A stretch of 6,423 nucleotides of DNA, taken from an uncultured Flavobacteriales bacterium. Its GTDB lineage: Bacteria; Bacteroidota; Bacteroidia; Flavobacteriales_D; Sanyastnellaceae. Both the position numbers and the translations under genes were made by a program. The notes below the pieces were generated by a model that ran no database searches, was not told the DNA's origin, and saw only the letters and a program-made list of their open reading frames with translations. Positions within the stretch are counted from its first letter, which is position 1, and the number at the start of each line of letters is the position of its first letter. This document shows positions 1-6,022 of this stretch, in pieces. The stretch spans positions 1-6,423 of the forward strand of contig CALCNZ010000015.1 of NCBI GenBank assembly GCA_937897625.1, read 5' to 3'.

Positions 1-548
1 GAATACTTAACATTTTTAACAGGAGTAAAAATAGAATCAGTAAAGATAGTTCCAATTGCAGCATTTTGTTTTTTGTTCTCTTCAGCAGGAACATATCCCC
101 TTCCTTTTTCGATAGTTAAATCAAAATGAAGCTTAATTTTAGGATCCAAATTACAAATCACAAGTTCTGGATTTAAAACTTGAAAAGCTGAAGTGAAATT
201 GCTGATATCTCCGGCTTTGAATTGCTCCTGACCATTGATGCTAATTGTTACCTTCTCGTAATCTGTTCCTTCAATTTGGCGTTTGAAGCGCACTTGCTTC
301 AAGTTAAGGATGATTTCAGTAACATCTTCCACTACTCCTTTGATTGAAGAAAATTCGTGATCTACTCCTTCAATTTTAATTGAAGTAATAGCGAAACCTT
401 CTAGGGAAGAAAGAAGGATACGACGTAATGCGTTTCCTATCGTTATTCCGAAACCTGGTTCTAGAGGACGAAATTCGAAAGTACCTGTAAAGTCATTGCT
501 TTCTAGCATTACGACTTTGTCGGGTTTTACGAAATCTAATATAGCCAT
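1..548 (-). CDS. rpoA: RNA polymerase alpha subunit, 5' part (cut by window edge)
   Basis: Encodes the alpha subunit of RNA polymerase, whose N-terminal domain dimerises and nucleates assembly of beta and beta'. Translation from the ATG at 548 gives 182 residues with no stop before the window edge; the family is about 330 residues, so the rest of the N-terminal domain, the linker and the promoter-contacting C-terminal domain lie outside. Seen directly: start MAILDFVKPDKVVMLES, the hallmark dimerisation/assembly helix motif GNALRRILLSSLEG at about residues 38-51, GVVEDVTEIILNLK at about 71-84, and EKGRGYVPAEEN at about 148-158. It is the last gene in the window, 22 nt after rpsD, as in the alpha operon; rplQ would be expected next but is not visible. 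The 22 nt before the ATG contain no Shine-Dalgarno motif. Identification is very secure. Confidence 0.98.
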   Translation of the reverse strand, partial: MAILDFVKPDKVVMLESNDFTGTFEFRPLEPGFGITIGNALRRILLSSLEGFAITSIKIEGVDHEFSSIKGVVEDVTEIILNLKQVRFKRQIEGTDYEKVTISINGQEQFKAGDISNFTSAFQVLNPELVICNLDPKIKLHFDLTIEKGRGYVPAEENKKQNAAIGTIFTDSIFTPVKNVKY

Positions 549-570
549 TGAGTTGATTTTAAATTAAGGA

Positions 571-1173
571 TTATTTAGAGTACAATTCGACGATTAACTG
601 CTCGCGAATGTTTTCTGGAATTTGAACACGCTCTGGGTATTTCATAAATACACCTTCTTTGTTTGAGTCGTTCCAAGCTAACCAATCGAAATTCTTACGT
701 GTCGCCAAAGCCATTGTAATTGCTTCCAATGATTTAGATTTTTCACGAACTGAAATACGATCTCCTGGACGCAATTGATAAGAAGGAATATTTACAACAT
801 TCCCATTCACCATAATGTGGTTGTGAGATACTAACTGTCTAGCTCCGCTGCGCTTTGTAGCAATTCCGAGACGGAAAACTGTATTGTCTAAACGTGATTC
901 GCACAATGCTAATAGGATTTCTCCGGTAACACCTGGACGAGCTGAAGCTTTTTTGTACAAATTCGAGAACTGACGCTCAAGGATACCATAAGTATATTTC
1001 GCCTTTTGCTTTTCAGTCAACTGAATTGAGTATTCGCTTTGTTTAGCACGACGCTTGTTCGGGCCATGCTGTCCTGGTGGGAAATTACGCTTTTCTAGTC
1101 CTTTATCAGGTCCGTAGATTGCTTCACGAAATCTTCGCGCAATCTTTGTTTTTGGGCCAATGTATCTTGCCAT
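571..1173 (-). CDS. rpsD: 30S ribosomal protein S4
   Basis: Primary 16S rRNA-binding protein that starts assembly of the 30S body and, in enterobacteria, also represses the alpha operon. The product has 200 residues, the normal length. It begins MARYIGPKTKIARRFREAIYG, followed by the conserved FPPGQHG at 31-37. The S4 RNA-binding domain spans about 92-155 (ESRLDNTVFRLGIATKRSGARQ, VNG, RPGDRISV). The N-terminal region has no cysteines, so this is the zinc-free form of S4; its only Cys is C91 in the S4-domain start. It lies 18 nt after rpsK and 22 nt before rpoA. The upstream spacer is A-rich with no Shine-Dalgarno motif. The E. coli type of S4 autoregulatory leader before rpsM has no room here, so regulation by S4 cannot be inferred. 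Confidence 0.98.
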   Translation of the reverse strand: MARYIGPKTKIARRFREAIYGPDKGLEKRNFPPGQHGPNKRRAKQSEYSIQLTEKQKAKYTYGILERQFSNLYKKASARPGVTGEILLALCESRLDNTVFRLGIATKRSGARQLVSHNHIMVNGNVVNIPSYQLRPGDRISVREKSKSLEAITMALATRKNFDWLAWNDSNKEGVFMKYPERVQIPENIREQLIVELYSK

Positions 1174-1191
1174 TTCTTTTTCTTCTAAAAA

Positions 1192-1578
1192 TTAGATTCT
1201 TCTTGCTTTTGGAGGGCGACAACCGTTGTGTGGAAGTGGAGTCGTGTCAACGATTTCCAAAACTTCGATTCCAACTGTGTTAATGGTGCGTATGGCAGAT
1301 TCTCTACCGGCTCCTGGTCCTTTAACGAACACCTTCACTTTTCTTAGACCAAGATCGTGGGCCTCTTTACCGCATTGCTCTGCAGCCATTTGAGCAGCAT
1401 ACGGAGTGTTCTTTTTAGAACCACGGAACCCCATCTTTCCTGCCGATGACCATGAGATCACCTGTCCAGAATTATTGGTTAAACTAATGATGATGTTGTT
1501 AAACGTGGACTGAATATGGGCCTGACCCATAGCTTCCACCACCACATTTTTCTTTTTCTTTTTTTCTACTTTGGCCAT
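1192..1578 (-). CDS. rpsK: 30S ribosomal protein S11
   Basis: Protein of the 30S platform that binds 16S rRNA and helps form the mRNA exit/Shine-Dalgarno cleft together with S7 and S18. It has 128 residues, normal for the family. Visible conserved blocks are AHIQSTFNNIIISLTN (20-35), SSAGKMGFRGSKKNTPYAAQ (44-63), VKGPGAGRESAIRTIN (85-100) and the C-terminal PHNGCRPPKARRI. The Asn-Gly pair N118-G119 matches the site that is converted to isoaspartate in E. coli S11. The N-terminus carries a five-lysine run (residues 6-10) encoded by an A-rich tract. The extreme C-terminus reads KARRI rather than the commoner KKRRV. The gene lies between rpsM (22 nt) and rpsD (18 nt), the standard alpha-operon position. 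Confidence 0.98.
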   Translation of the reverse strand: MAKVEKKKKKNVVVEAMGQAHIQSTFNNIIISLTNNSGQVISWSSAGKMGFRGSKKNTPYAAQMAAEQCGKEAHDLGLRKVKVFVKGPGAGRESAIRTINTVGIEVLEIVDTTPLPHNGCRPPKARRI

Positions 1579-1600
1579 TTCTCTTGCCTTAGCTTATTGA

Positions 1601-1978
1601 TTATTTAACTGCTTTCTTTTTATTCGCAACTGTCTTACGCTTTCCTTTACGAGTGCGCGAGTTGTTTTTTGTGCTTTGACCACGAAGTGGCAATCCAGAG
1701 CGGTGACGAACACCTCTGTAGCAACCGATATCCATTAATCGCTTAATGTTCAATTGTGTTTCAGAACGCAAAGCTCCTTCAACTTTCAATTCCTCGGTAA
1801 TGAAATTACGAATCAAACCTAATTCTTCATCGTTCCATTCTTGAACTTTCTTATCATAAGAAATTCCAGCCTGTTCCAAGATTCTACGTGACGTTGAACG
1901 CCCGATTCCGTAGATGTAGGTGAGTCCGATTTCACCTCTTTTGTTACGCGGTAGATCTATACCTGCAATCCTTGCCAT
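1601..1978 (-). CDS. rpsM: 30S ribosomal protein S13
   Basis: Protein of the 30S head that contacts the 50S subunit (bridge B1) and, through its basic C-terminal tail, the P-site tRNA. It has 125 residues, as expected. Visible motifs are MARIAGIDLPRNKRGEIGLTYIYGIGRS at the start (an HhH-like RNA-binding region), RLMDIGCYRGVRHRSGLPLRGQ at about 80-101, and the lysine/arginine-rich tail TKNNSRTRKGKRKTVANKKKAVK. Residue 102 is Ser, where many bacterial S13 proteins have Arg (GQRTK). The gene opens the S13-S11-S4-alpha block, but only 22 nt separate it from rpmJ, so the alpha genes appear fused to the spc genes in one transcription unit. The upstream spacer has no Shine-Dalgarno motif. Confidence 0.98.
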   Translation of the reverse strand: MARIAGIDLPRNKRGEIGLTYIYGIGRSTSRRILEQAGISYDKKVQEWNDEELGLIRNFITEELKVEGALRSETQLNIKRLMDIGCYRGVRHRSGLPLRGQSTKNNSRTRKGKRKTVANKKKAVK

Positions 1979-2000
1979 AGTTATTCTTTATTTTAAGGAA

Positions 2001-2117
2001 TTATCCTTGTCTTTGTTTGAATTTCGGGTTTTTCTTGTTAATTACATAAAGCTTACCTTTTCGGCTAACGATTTTGCAGTCAGCTGAACGCTTTTTAATT
2101 GAAGCACGTACTTTCAT
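2001..2117 (-). CDS. rpmJ: 50S ribosomal protein L36, zinc-ligand-poor form
   Basis: Smallest ribosomal protein, bound to 23S rRNA in the 50S subunit. I translated it directly: ATG at 2117, TAA at 2001-2003, 38 residues, exactly the usual length. The sequence starts MKVRASIKKRSADCKIVSRKG and ends KKNPKFKQRQG, which is diagnostic. Compared with the zinc-ribbon form (Cys11, Cys14, Cys27, His33 in E. coli), only Cys14 remains; positions 11, 27 and 33 are Ser, Asn and Phe, so zinc binding is not expected. It sits 15 nt after infA and 22 nt before rpsM, the conserved place for rpmJ. There is no Shine-Dalgarno motif in the 15-nt spacer. Confidence 0.97.
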   Translation of the reverse strand: MKVRASIKKRSADCKIVSRKGKLYVINKKNPKFKQRQG

Positions 2118-2132
2118 ATCTCTACTACTTTA

Positions 2133-2351
2133 TTATTTATATCGAAAACAAATTCGACCTTTTGTTAAATCGTAAGGCGACATTTCCACCTTCACTTTAT
2201 CTCCAGGAAGGATTCGAATGTAGTGCATTCGCATTTTCCCTGAAATATGAGCTACGATGATGTGTCCATTTTCAAGCTCCACACGGAACATTGCATTTGA
2301 CAATGCCTCAACAATGGTTCCGTCTAGTTCTATCGATGTCTGTTTCGCCAT
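2133..2351 (-). CDS. infA: translation initiation factor IF-1
   Basis: IF-1 binds the A site of the 30S subunit during initiation and assists IF-2 and IF-3. The 72-residue product has the standard length and is a single OB-fold (S1-like) domain. Visible motifs are MAKQTSIELDGTIVEALSNAMFRVEL, ENGHIIVAHISGKMR at about 27-41, IRILPGDKVKVEMSPYDLTKGRI at about 45-67, and the basic C-terminus FRYK. The segment RICFRYK replaces the more usual RI(T/V)(Y/F)RYK with a Cys. It follows map by 12 nt and precedes rpmJ by 15 nt, the conserved infA-rpmJ-rpsM order. The spacer before the ATG is A/T-rich without a Shine-Dalgarno motif. Confidence 0.98.
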   Translation of the reverse strand: MAKQTSIELDGTIVEALSNAMFRVELENGHIIVAHISGKMRMHYIRILPGDKVKVEMSPYDLTKGRICFRYK

Positions 2352-2363
2352 TCAGTTTTTATA

Positions 2364-3152
2364 TTATTTTTTGGCAGCTAATGCTGCATCTATCTCTTCA
2401 AATGAAGACAATTTTTCTGCTCCTCCTTTTCCAACCGCCACTGTGTGTTCAAAGTGTGCACTTGGCTTTCCGTCTTGCGTCTCAATTGTCCAACCATCTT
2501 TAAGTTGTCTTACGTTTTTCGTTCCCAAGTTTATCATTGGCTCAATTGCAATAACTAAACCTTCAGTCATTACCAAGCCATGGCCTCTTCTACCGTAGTT
2601 TGGAACCTCTGGGGCTTCATGCAATTGAATACCCACACCGTGTCCAACCAATTCTCGAACAACCCCGTATCCATTTGACTCTGCATAATTTTGCACAGCA
2701 TAACCGATATCTCCGATTCTTTTTCCAATCGCGGCTTGTTCAACTCCTAACTCTAAACACATCCTGGTTGCATCTAATAATTTTTGCAAATCATTGGATA
2801 TTTGACCAACCGCGAATGTGAATGCAGAATCTCCCCAAAATCCTTCCCACAGCACTCCAATATCTACAGAGACAATATCTCCTTCTTTCAAGGGTTGTGC
2901 ATTGGGTATTCCATGAACGACAGCCTGATTCACACTTGCGCAGATTGAATTTGGGAAATCGTGATATCCAAGAAATCCGGGGTAAGCCCCATGATCTCGA
3001 ATAAAACTCTCCGCAACACGATCTAGTTGCAAGGTGGTCACACCTGGTTCAACGATTTTGGCTATTTCTGCCAACGTTTTTCCGACAAGTAAAGAACTCT
3101 TTCGGATGGCGTTTATCTCATCCTGTGTTTTAATAACTACCTTTTTGCTCAC
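2364..3152 (-). CDS. map: type I methionine aminopeptidase, GTG start
   Basis: Removes the initiator methionine from nascent cytosolic proteins when the second residue is small. The 262 residues match the family (E. coli 264). All five metal ligands are visible: D97 in SVDIG, D108 in GDSA, H171 in GHGVG, E204 in AIEPM and E235 in HFEH. The substrate-site histidines are at H80 (VVHGIP) and H178 (QLHE). There is no N-terminal zinc-finger extension, so this is the short type Ia form. The start is GTG at 3152, three nt after the secY stop; the next in-frame Met is M131, inside the catalytic domain, so an ATG start is impossible. The position between secY and infA is common in Bacteroidota and, with adk added, in Firmicutes; no adk is present here. 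Confidence 0.97.
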   Translation of the reverse strand: MSKKVVIKTQDEINAIRKSSLLVGKTLAEIAKIVEPGVTTLQLDRVAESFIRDHGAYPGFLGYHDFPNSICASVNQAVVHGIPNAQPLKEGDIVSVDIGVLWEGFWGDSAFTFAVGQISNDLQKLLDATRMCLELGVEQAAIGKRIGDIGYAVQNYAESNGYGVVRELVGHGVGIQLHEAPEVPNYGRRGHGLVMTEGLVIAIEPMINLGTKNVRQLKDGWTIETQDGKPSAHFEHTVAVGKGGAEKLSSFEEIDAALAAKK

Positions 3153-3155
3153 AGT

Positions 3156-4493
3156 TTATACAGTGTATCCGCTGCTTGCTACATTCCCACTGTTTCTTCC
3201 TCTCACTCTGCCCGATTGCATTAGCCCGTCATAGTGACGAGAAAGCAAGTGACTTTCTATTTGTTGCAGTAAATCTAAAATTACTCCAACCGTAATTAAC
3301 ATTGACGTTCCTCCGAAAAACTGAGCGAACATCTGTGCCTTGGTCAATGACAAAGTCAAAACAAGCGCAGGTAATATTGCAATAAGGCCGACAAAGATAC
3401 CACCAGGAAGGGTAATACTCGACAAAACTCTATCAATAAATTCTGCCGTGTCTTTTCCAGGCTTGATTCCGGGTACAAAATTCCCGTTTCTCTTCAAGTC
3501 ATCTGCAATCTGATTTGGATTGGTAACGATGGCTGTATAGAAGAAAGTAAATAAGATAATCATTACCATTAATAGCAAGTTGTAACCAACTCCTTGGTAA
3601 TTTGTAAGGGACGCCAAAACTTTATTGTTTTGAAATGTTTCTGTATTACTCAGGTAAAGAGGAACAAACATAATTGCTTGAGCAAAAATGATCGGCATTA
3701 CTCCTGCTGCGTTCACACGCAATGGAATGTAGCTTCTTGCACCTTCACCTTGCGGTAAGTGACTTCCACCGGCAGCCATTTTAGCCATTTGAACAGGTAT
3801 TCTTCGAACCGCTTGAATGATTGCGACAGTTCCTCCGATAACAATAACCATAACGGCTATTTCAATTAAGAAGAAGAAAGAAGTTTGCTGACTAAACTCT
3901 TGGGCGAAAGCACCTGGAATATCCGAAAGAATACCTGTCATAATTATCAACGAAGTACCATTTCCAATTCCTTTGTCGGTAATCTTTTCACCCAACCACA
4001 TCACGAAAAGCGTCGAGCTTGTCAAGATAATAATTGATGTAATCATCCACATAGGACTGTTTACGTGTGCATCTGCAGGAACGTATTGCGCCAAATAACC
4101 GGGCGCTTGCACCATGGCAATACCTATTGTTAAGAAGCGAGTCCACTGATTAATTTTACGACGTCCACTTTCACCTTCGCGCTGCATCTTTTGAACGGTT
4201 GGAACGGCTAGTCCCAACAATTGGATGACAATGCTAGCTGAAATATATGGCATTACCCCTAGAGCAAAGATTGAAGCTCTGTTAAATGCTCCTCCTGTGA
4301 AAAGACCAAGAAAATCCGCGATTGAACCTGATCCAGCCGCGTTCGGGTCTTGCATTTTCACAGCATCTATACCAGGAAGCAAGACATAAGATCCAATTCT
4401 GTACACCAAAAGGATACCCAAGGTGAAAAGAATTTTCTTACGAAGTTCTTCGTGATTCCAGATGTTTCTTATTGCCGTAAAAAACTTTTTCAT
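3156..4493 (-). CDS. secY: preprotein translocase channel subunit SecY
   Basis: Pore-forming subunit of the SecYEG translocon in the inner membrane; it passes unfolded proteins across or into the membrane with SecA or the ribosome. The 445-residue product is full length with about ten hydrophobic segments (roughly 20-40, 74-95, 118-134, 149-168, 178-192, 205-228, 260-281, 304-325, 358-384, 390-411). Seen directly: the plug/TM2 region with SIADFLGLFTGGAFNRASIF at 57-76 and ALGVMPYISASIVIQ after it, the QREGESGRRKINQWTR loop, the cytoplasmic C4 loop RRIPVQMAKMA, and the C5 loop ADDLKRNGNFVPGIKPGKDT that contacts SecA and the ribosome. In that loop K344 stands where E. coli has the key Arg357. 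The conserved SRHYDGLM precedes a basic tail. The ATG overlaps the rplO stop by 4 nt, and map begins 3 nt after its TAA. Confidence 0.98.
   Translation of the reverse strand: MKKFFTAIRNIWNHEELRKKILFTLGILLVYRIGSYVLLPGIDAVKMQDPNAAGSGSIADFLGLFTGGAFNRASIFALGVMPYISASIVIQLLGLAVPTVQKMQREGESGRRKINQWTRFLTIGIAMVQAPGYLAQYVPADAHVNSPMWMITSIIILTSSTLFVMWLGEKITDKGIGNGTSLIIMTGILSDIPGAFAQEFSQQTSFFFLIEIAVMVIVIGGTVAIIQAVRRIPVQMAKMAAGGSHLPQGEGARSYIPLRVNAAGVMPIIFAQAIMFVPLYLSNTETFQNNKVLASLTNYQGVGYNLLLMVMIILFTFFYTAIVTNPNQIADDLKRNGNFVPGIKPGKDTAEFIDRVLSSITLPGGIFVGLIAILPALVLTLSLTKAQMFAQFFGGTSMLITVGVILDLLQQIESHLLSRHYDGLMQSGRVRGRNSGNVASSGYTV
4490..4493 (-). other. ATGA stop/start overlap of rplO and secY
   Basis: On the minus strand the four bases ATGA contain the secY start (ATG, 4493-4491) and the rplO stop (TGA, 4492-4490). 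It is the only gene overlap in the window. Such overlaps usually mean translational coupling, where a terminating ribosome restarts on the next gene; that part is inference. No Shine-Dalgarno motif lies upstream, which fits restart by a resident ribosome. Confidence 0.9.
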
Positions 4494-4936
4494 ATAGTGT
4501 TCGCTGTTCCGCCCATTGCTTCAATAGCCGCTTTAGCAGTGGCTGTGAAAGCATGCGCTGTCACATTTAACTTTCCTTTTAATTCTCCACGACCCAATAC
4601 CTTTACTAGGGCTTTCTTGCTGCAAATTCCATTTGCGACAAGTGTATCGAAGGTAACCTCAGTAAGGTTGTGCTTGTCAACAAGTAACTGCAAAGTATCT
4701 AGGTTGATTCCTTTGTACTCAACGCGATTTAAGCTTTTGAATCCAAATTTAGGCAAACGTCTTTGGAGAGGCATTTGACCACCTTCGAAACCAATTTTAC
4801 GCTTGTTACCTGAGCGAGAACCAGCTCCTTTGTGTCCACGTGTAGAAGTTCCACCGTGTCCAGAACCTTCTCCACGTCCGATACGCTTTCTGTCCTTAAT
4901 TGAACCTTCAGCTGGCTTTAAGTTATTTAATTTCAT
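4490..4936 (-). CDS. rplO: 50S ribosomal protein L15
   Basis: Late-assembling 50S protein that binds 23S rRNA with a long Gly/Arg-rich N-terminal extension reaching into the subunit core. It has 148 residues, the usual length. The extension shows KRIGRGEGSGHGGTSTRGHKG (17-37) followed by SRSGNKRKIGFEGGQMPLQRRLPK (40-63), the family hallmark. The globular C-terminal domain includes NLDTLQLL (78-85) and VKVLGRGELKGKLNVTAHAFTATAKAAIEAMGG (111-143). It starts at the ATG at 4936, 12 nt after rpmD, where the A/G-rich GAAGAG directly abuts the start and is therefore too close to act as a Shine-Dalgarno site. It ends in TGA inside the secY start codon. Confidence 0.98.
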   Translation of the reverse strand: MKLNNLKPAEGSIKDRKRIGRGEGSGHGGTSTRGHKGAGSRSGNKRKIGFEGGQMPLQRRLPKFGFKSLNRVEYKGINLDTLQLLVDKHNLTEVTFDTLVANGICSKKALVKVLGRGELKGKLNVTAHAFTATAKAAIEAMGGTANTI

Positions 4937-4948
4937 CTCTTCTAATCG

Positions 4949-5128
4949 TTATTTGTATTCCACTTTCAGTAGGTGATTCACAGCGCGAATCATTCCTACA
5001 ATATTTGGTGTCAATTCTTTTTCTACTGACACGTTTAATTTTTTAATACCCAATGCTTCGATTGTAGCCTTTTGACGTTTTGGACGATCAATAGCACTTT
5101 TAACCTGGGTGATAACAACTTTCGCCAT
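4949..5128 (-). CDS. rpmD: 50S ribosomal protein L30
   Basis: Small 50S protein with a ferredoxin-like fold that binds 23S rRNA. I translated it directly: ATG at 5128, TAA at 4949-4951, 59 residues, the normal bacterial length. The sequence begins MAKVVITQVKSAIDRPKRQK and continues with ATIEALGIKKLN (21-32), NIVGMIRAVNHLLKVEY (42-58), the standard L30 pattern. It lies between rpsE (11 nt) and rplO (12 nt), its conserved place. No Shine-Dalgarno motif is visible in the 11-nt spacer. Confidence 0.97.
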   Translation of the reverse strand: MAKVVITQVKSAIDRPKRQKATIEALGIKKLNVSVEKELTPNIVGMIRAVNHLLKVEYK

Positions 5129-5139
5129 AATGGTATGGA

Positions 5140-5652
5140 TTATCCGTTAAAAACTTTTTCTAATTGAATTCCGCGAATACGCGCAATTTGTTGCGGTGTT
5201 CTTAGTGCTGCAAGCGCTTGAACTGTGGCTTTCACAACGTTGTGTGGGTTTGAAGATCCTTTTGACTTCGCCAAAACGTCTTTTACTCCAGCTGACTCAA
5301 GCACAGCACGCATTGCTCCTCCAGCGATTACTCCAGTTCCCAAAGAAGCAGGCTTCAAGAAAACACGAGCTCCACCAAATTTACCTGCAATCTCATGAGG
5401 GATAGTACCTCTATGGATTGGAACACGCACCAGACTTTTCTTAGCATCTTCAATTGCCTTGGTAACCGCTTCAGCTACTTCTTTGGACTTACCCAAACCA
5501 TGGCCTACTACTCCGTTTTCGTTACCAACAACAACGATTGCTGCGAAACCAAATGTTCTACCACCTTTGGTTACTTTAGTAACGCGGTTAACGCTTACTA
5601 AACGATCTTTCAATTCTGTTTCGCTAGCGCGAACTACTTTTCCTTCTAGCAT
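5140..5652 (-). CDS. rpsE: 30S ribosomal protein S5
   Basis: 30S protein near the mRNA entry tunnel that affects decoding accuracy; its loop at about 24-35 is where spectinomycin-resistance changes are known in other bacteria. It has 170 residues, within the usual range. The N-terminal double-stranded-RNA-binding-like domain includes VNRVTKVTKGGRTFGFAAIV (21-40) and GHGLGKSKEVAEAVTKA (50-66). The C-terminal domain includes IPHEIAGKFGGARVFLKPA (84-102), GTGVIAGGAMRAVLESAGVKDVLAKS (105-130) and GSSNPHNVVKAT (132-143). The spectinomycin loop looks wild type. The ATG at 5652 follows the rplR stop by only 5 nt, and the MLEGKVV start aligns with the short N-terminal arm of the family. rpmD follows 11 nt later. 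Confidence 0.98.
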   Translation of the reverse strand: MLEGKVVRASETELKDRLVSVNRVTKVTKGGRTFGFAAIVVVGNENGVVGHGLGKSKEVAEAVTKAIEDAKKSLVRVPIHRGTIPHEIAGKFGGARVFLKPASLGTGVIAGGAMRAVLESAGVKDVLAKSKGSSNPHNVVKATVQALAALRTPQQIARIRGIQLEKVFNG

Positions 5653-5657
5653 TTGTA

Positions 5658-6011
5658 TTAAAATTTAAGTCCGGCTTCGCGAGCAGCTTCAGCCAAAGAT
5701 TTTACACGTCCATGATACAAGTATCCTCCGCGGTCGAAAACCACTTCTTCGATACCAGCTGCTTTTGCTCTTTCGGCAATTGTTTTACCTATGATACGCG
5801 CTTGCTCTATTTTTGCAATGTTTTGCGCTTCTTTCATAACATTAGATGATGCAGAAGCCAAAGTTACACCTTGGTTGTCATCTATGATTTGAGCATAAAT
5901 TTGTTTGTTACTGCGAAACACACTCAAACGAGGTTTTACATCAGTACCTTTCACTCTAGCACGTATGCGAGTGCGTATTTTAGCTCTACGAGAATCTTTT
6001 GAAAATGCCAT
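5658..6011 (-). CDS. rplR: 50S ribosomal protein L18
   Basis: Binds 5S rRNA together with L5 and anchors it in the central protuberance of the 50S subunit. It has 117 residues, the normal length. The basic N-terminal arm (SRRAKIRTRIRARVKGT, 7-23) is followed by KPRLSVFRSNKQIYAQIIDD (26-45), AKIEQARIIGKTIAERAKAAGIEEVVFDRGG (66-96) and the hallmark C-terminus YHGRVKSLAEAAREAGLKF. The start codon is the ATG at 6011, 11 nt after rplF, with an A/T-rich spacer lacking a Shine-Dalgarno motif. rpsE follows after 5 nt. Confidence 0.98.
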   Translation of the reverse strand: MAFSKDSRRAKIRTRIRARVKGTDVKPRLSVFRSNKQIYAQIIDDNQGVTLASASSNVMKEAQNIAKIEQARIIGKTIAERAKAAGIEEVVFDRGGYLYHGRVKSLAEAAREAGLKF

Positions 6012-6022
6012 TGTATTATCAA

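Noticed and set aside
1184..1196. Small inverted repeat TCTAA-TTT-TTAGA around the rpsK stop codon, considered as a terminator
   Set aside because: The stem is five mostly A-T pairs, there is no following U-tract on the transcript, and rpsD starts 18 nt after the stop.
1816..1823. TAGGTTTG on the minus strand, a match to the Bacteroidota -7 promoter box TAnnTTTG (others at about 5378 and 5860)
   Set aside because: All lie inside coding sequence and none has a TTTG -33 box at the proper distance; chance matches are expected in AT-rich DNA.
2257..2598. 113-residue open frame on the plus strand across infA and map
   Set aside because: It lies fully antisense to two well-supported genes, has no recognisable domain and reads as a low-complexity mirror of the coding strand.
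4350..4778. 142-residue open frame on the plus strand across secY and rplO
   Set aside because: It is antisense to the secY start and most of rplO, both certain genes. The composition (many Phe, Ser and Leu) is what a mirrored coding frame gives.
5395..5668. Two plus-strand open frames opposite rpsE
   Set aside because: Both are short, overlap each other in different frames and lie antisense to a complete rpsE, so they are shadows.
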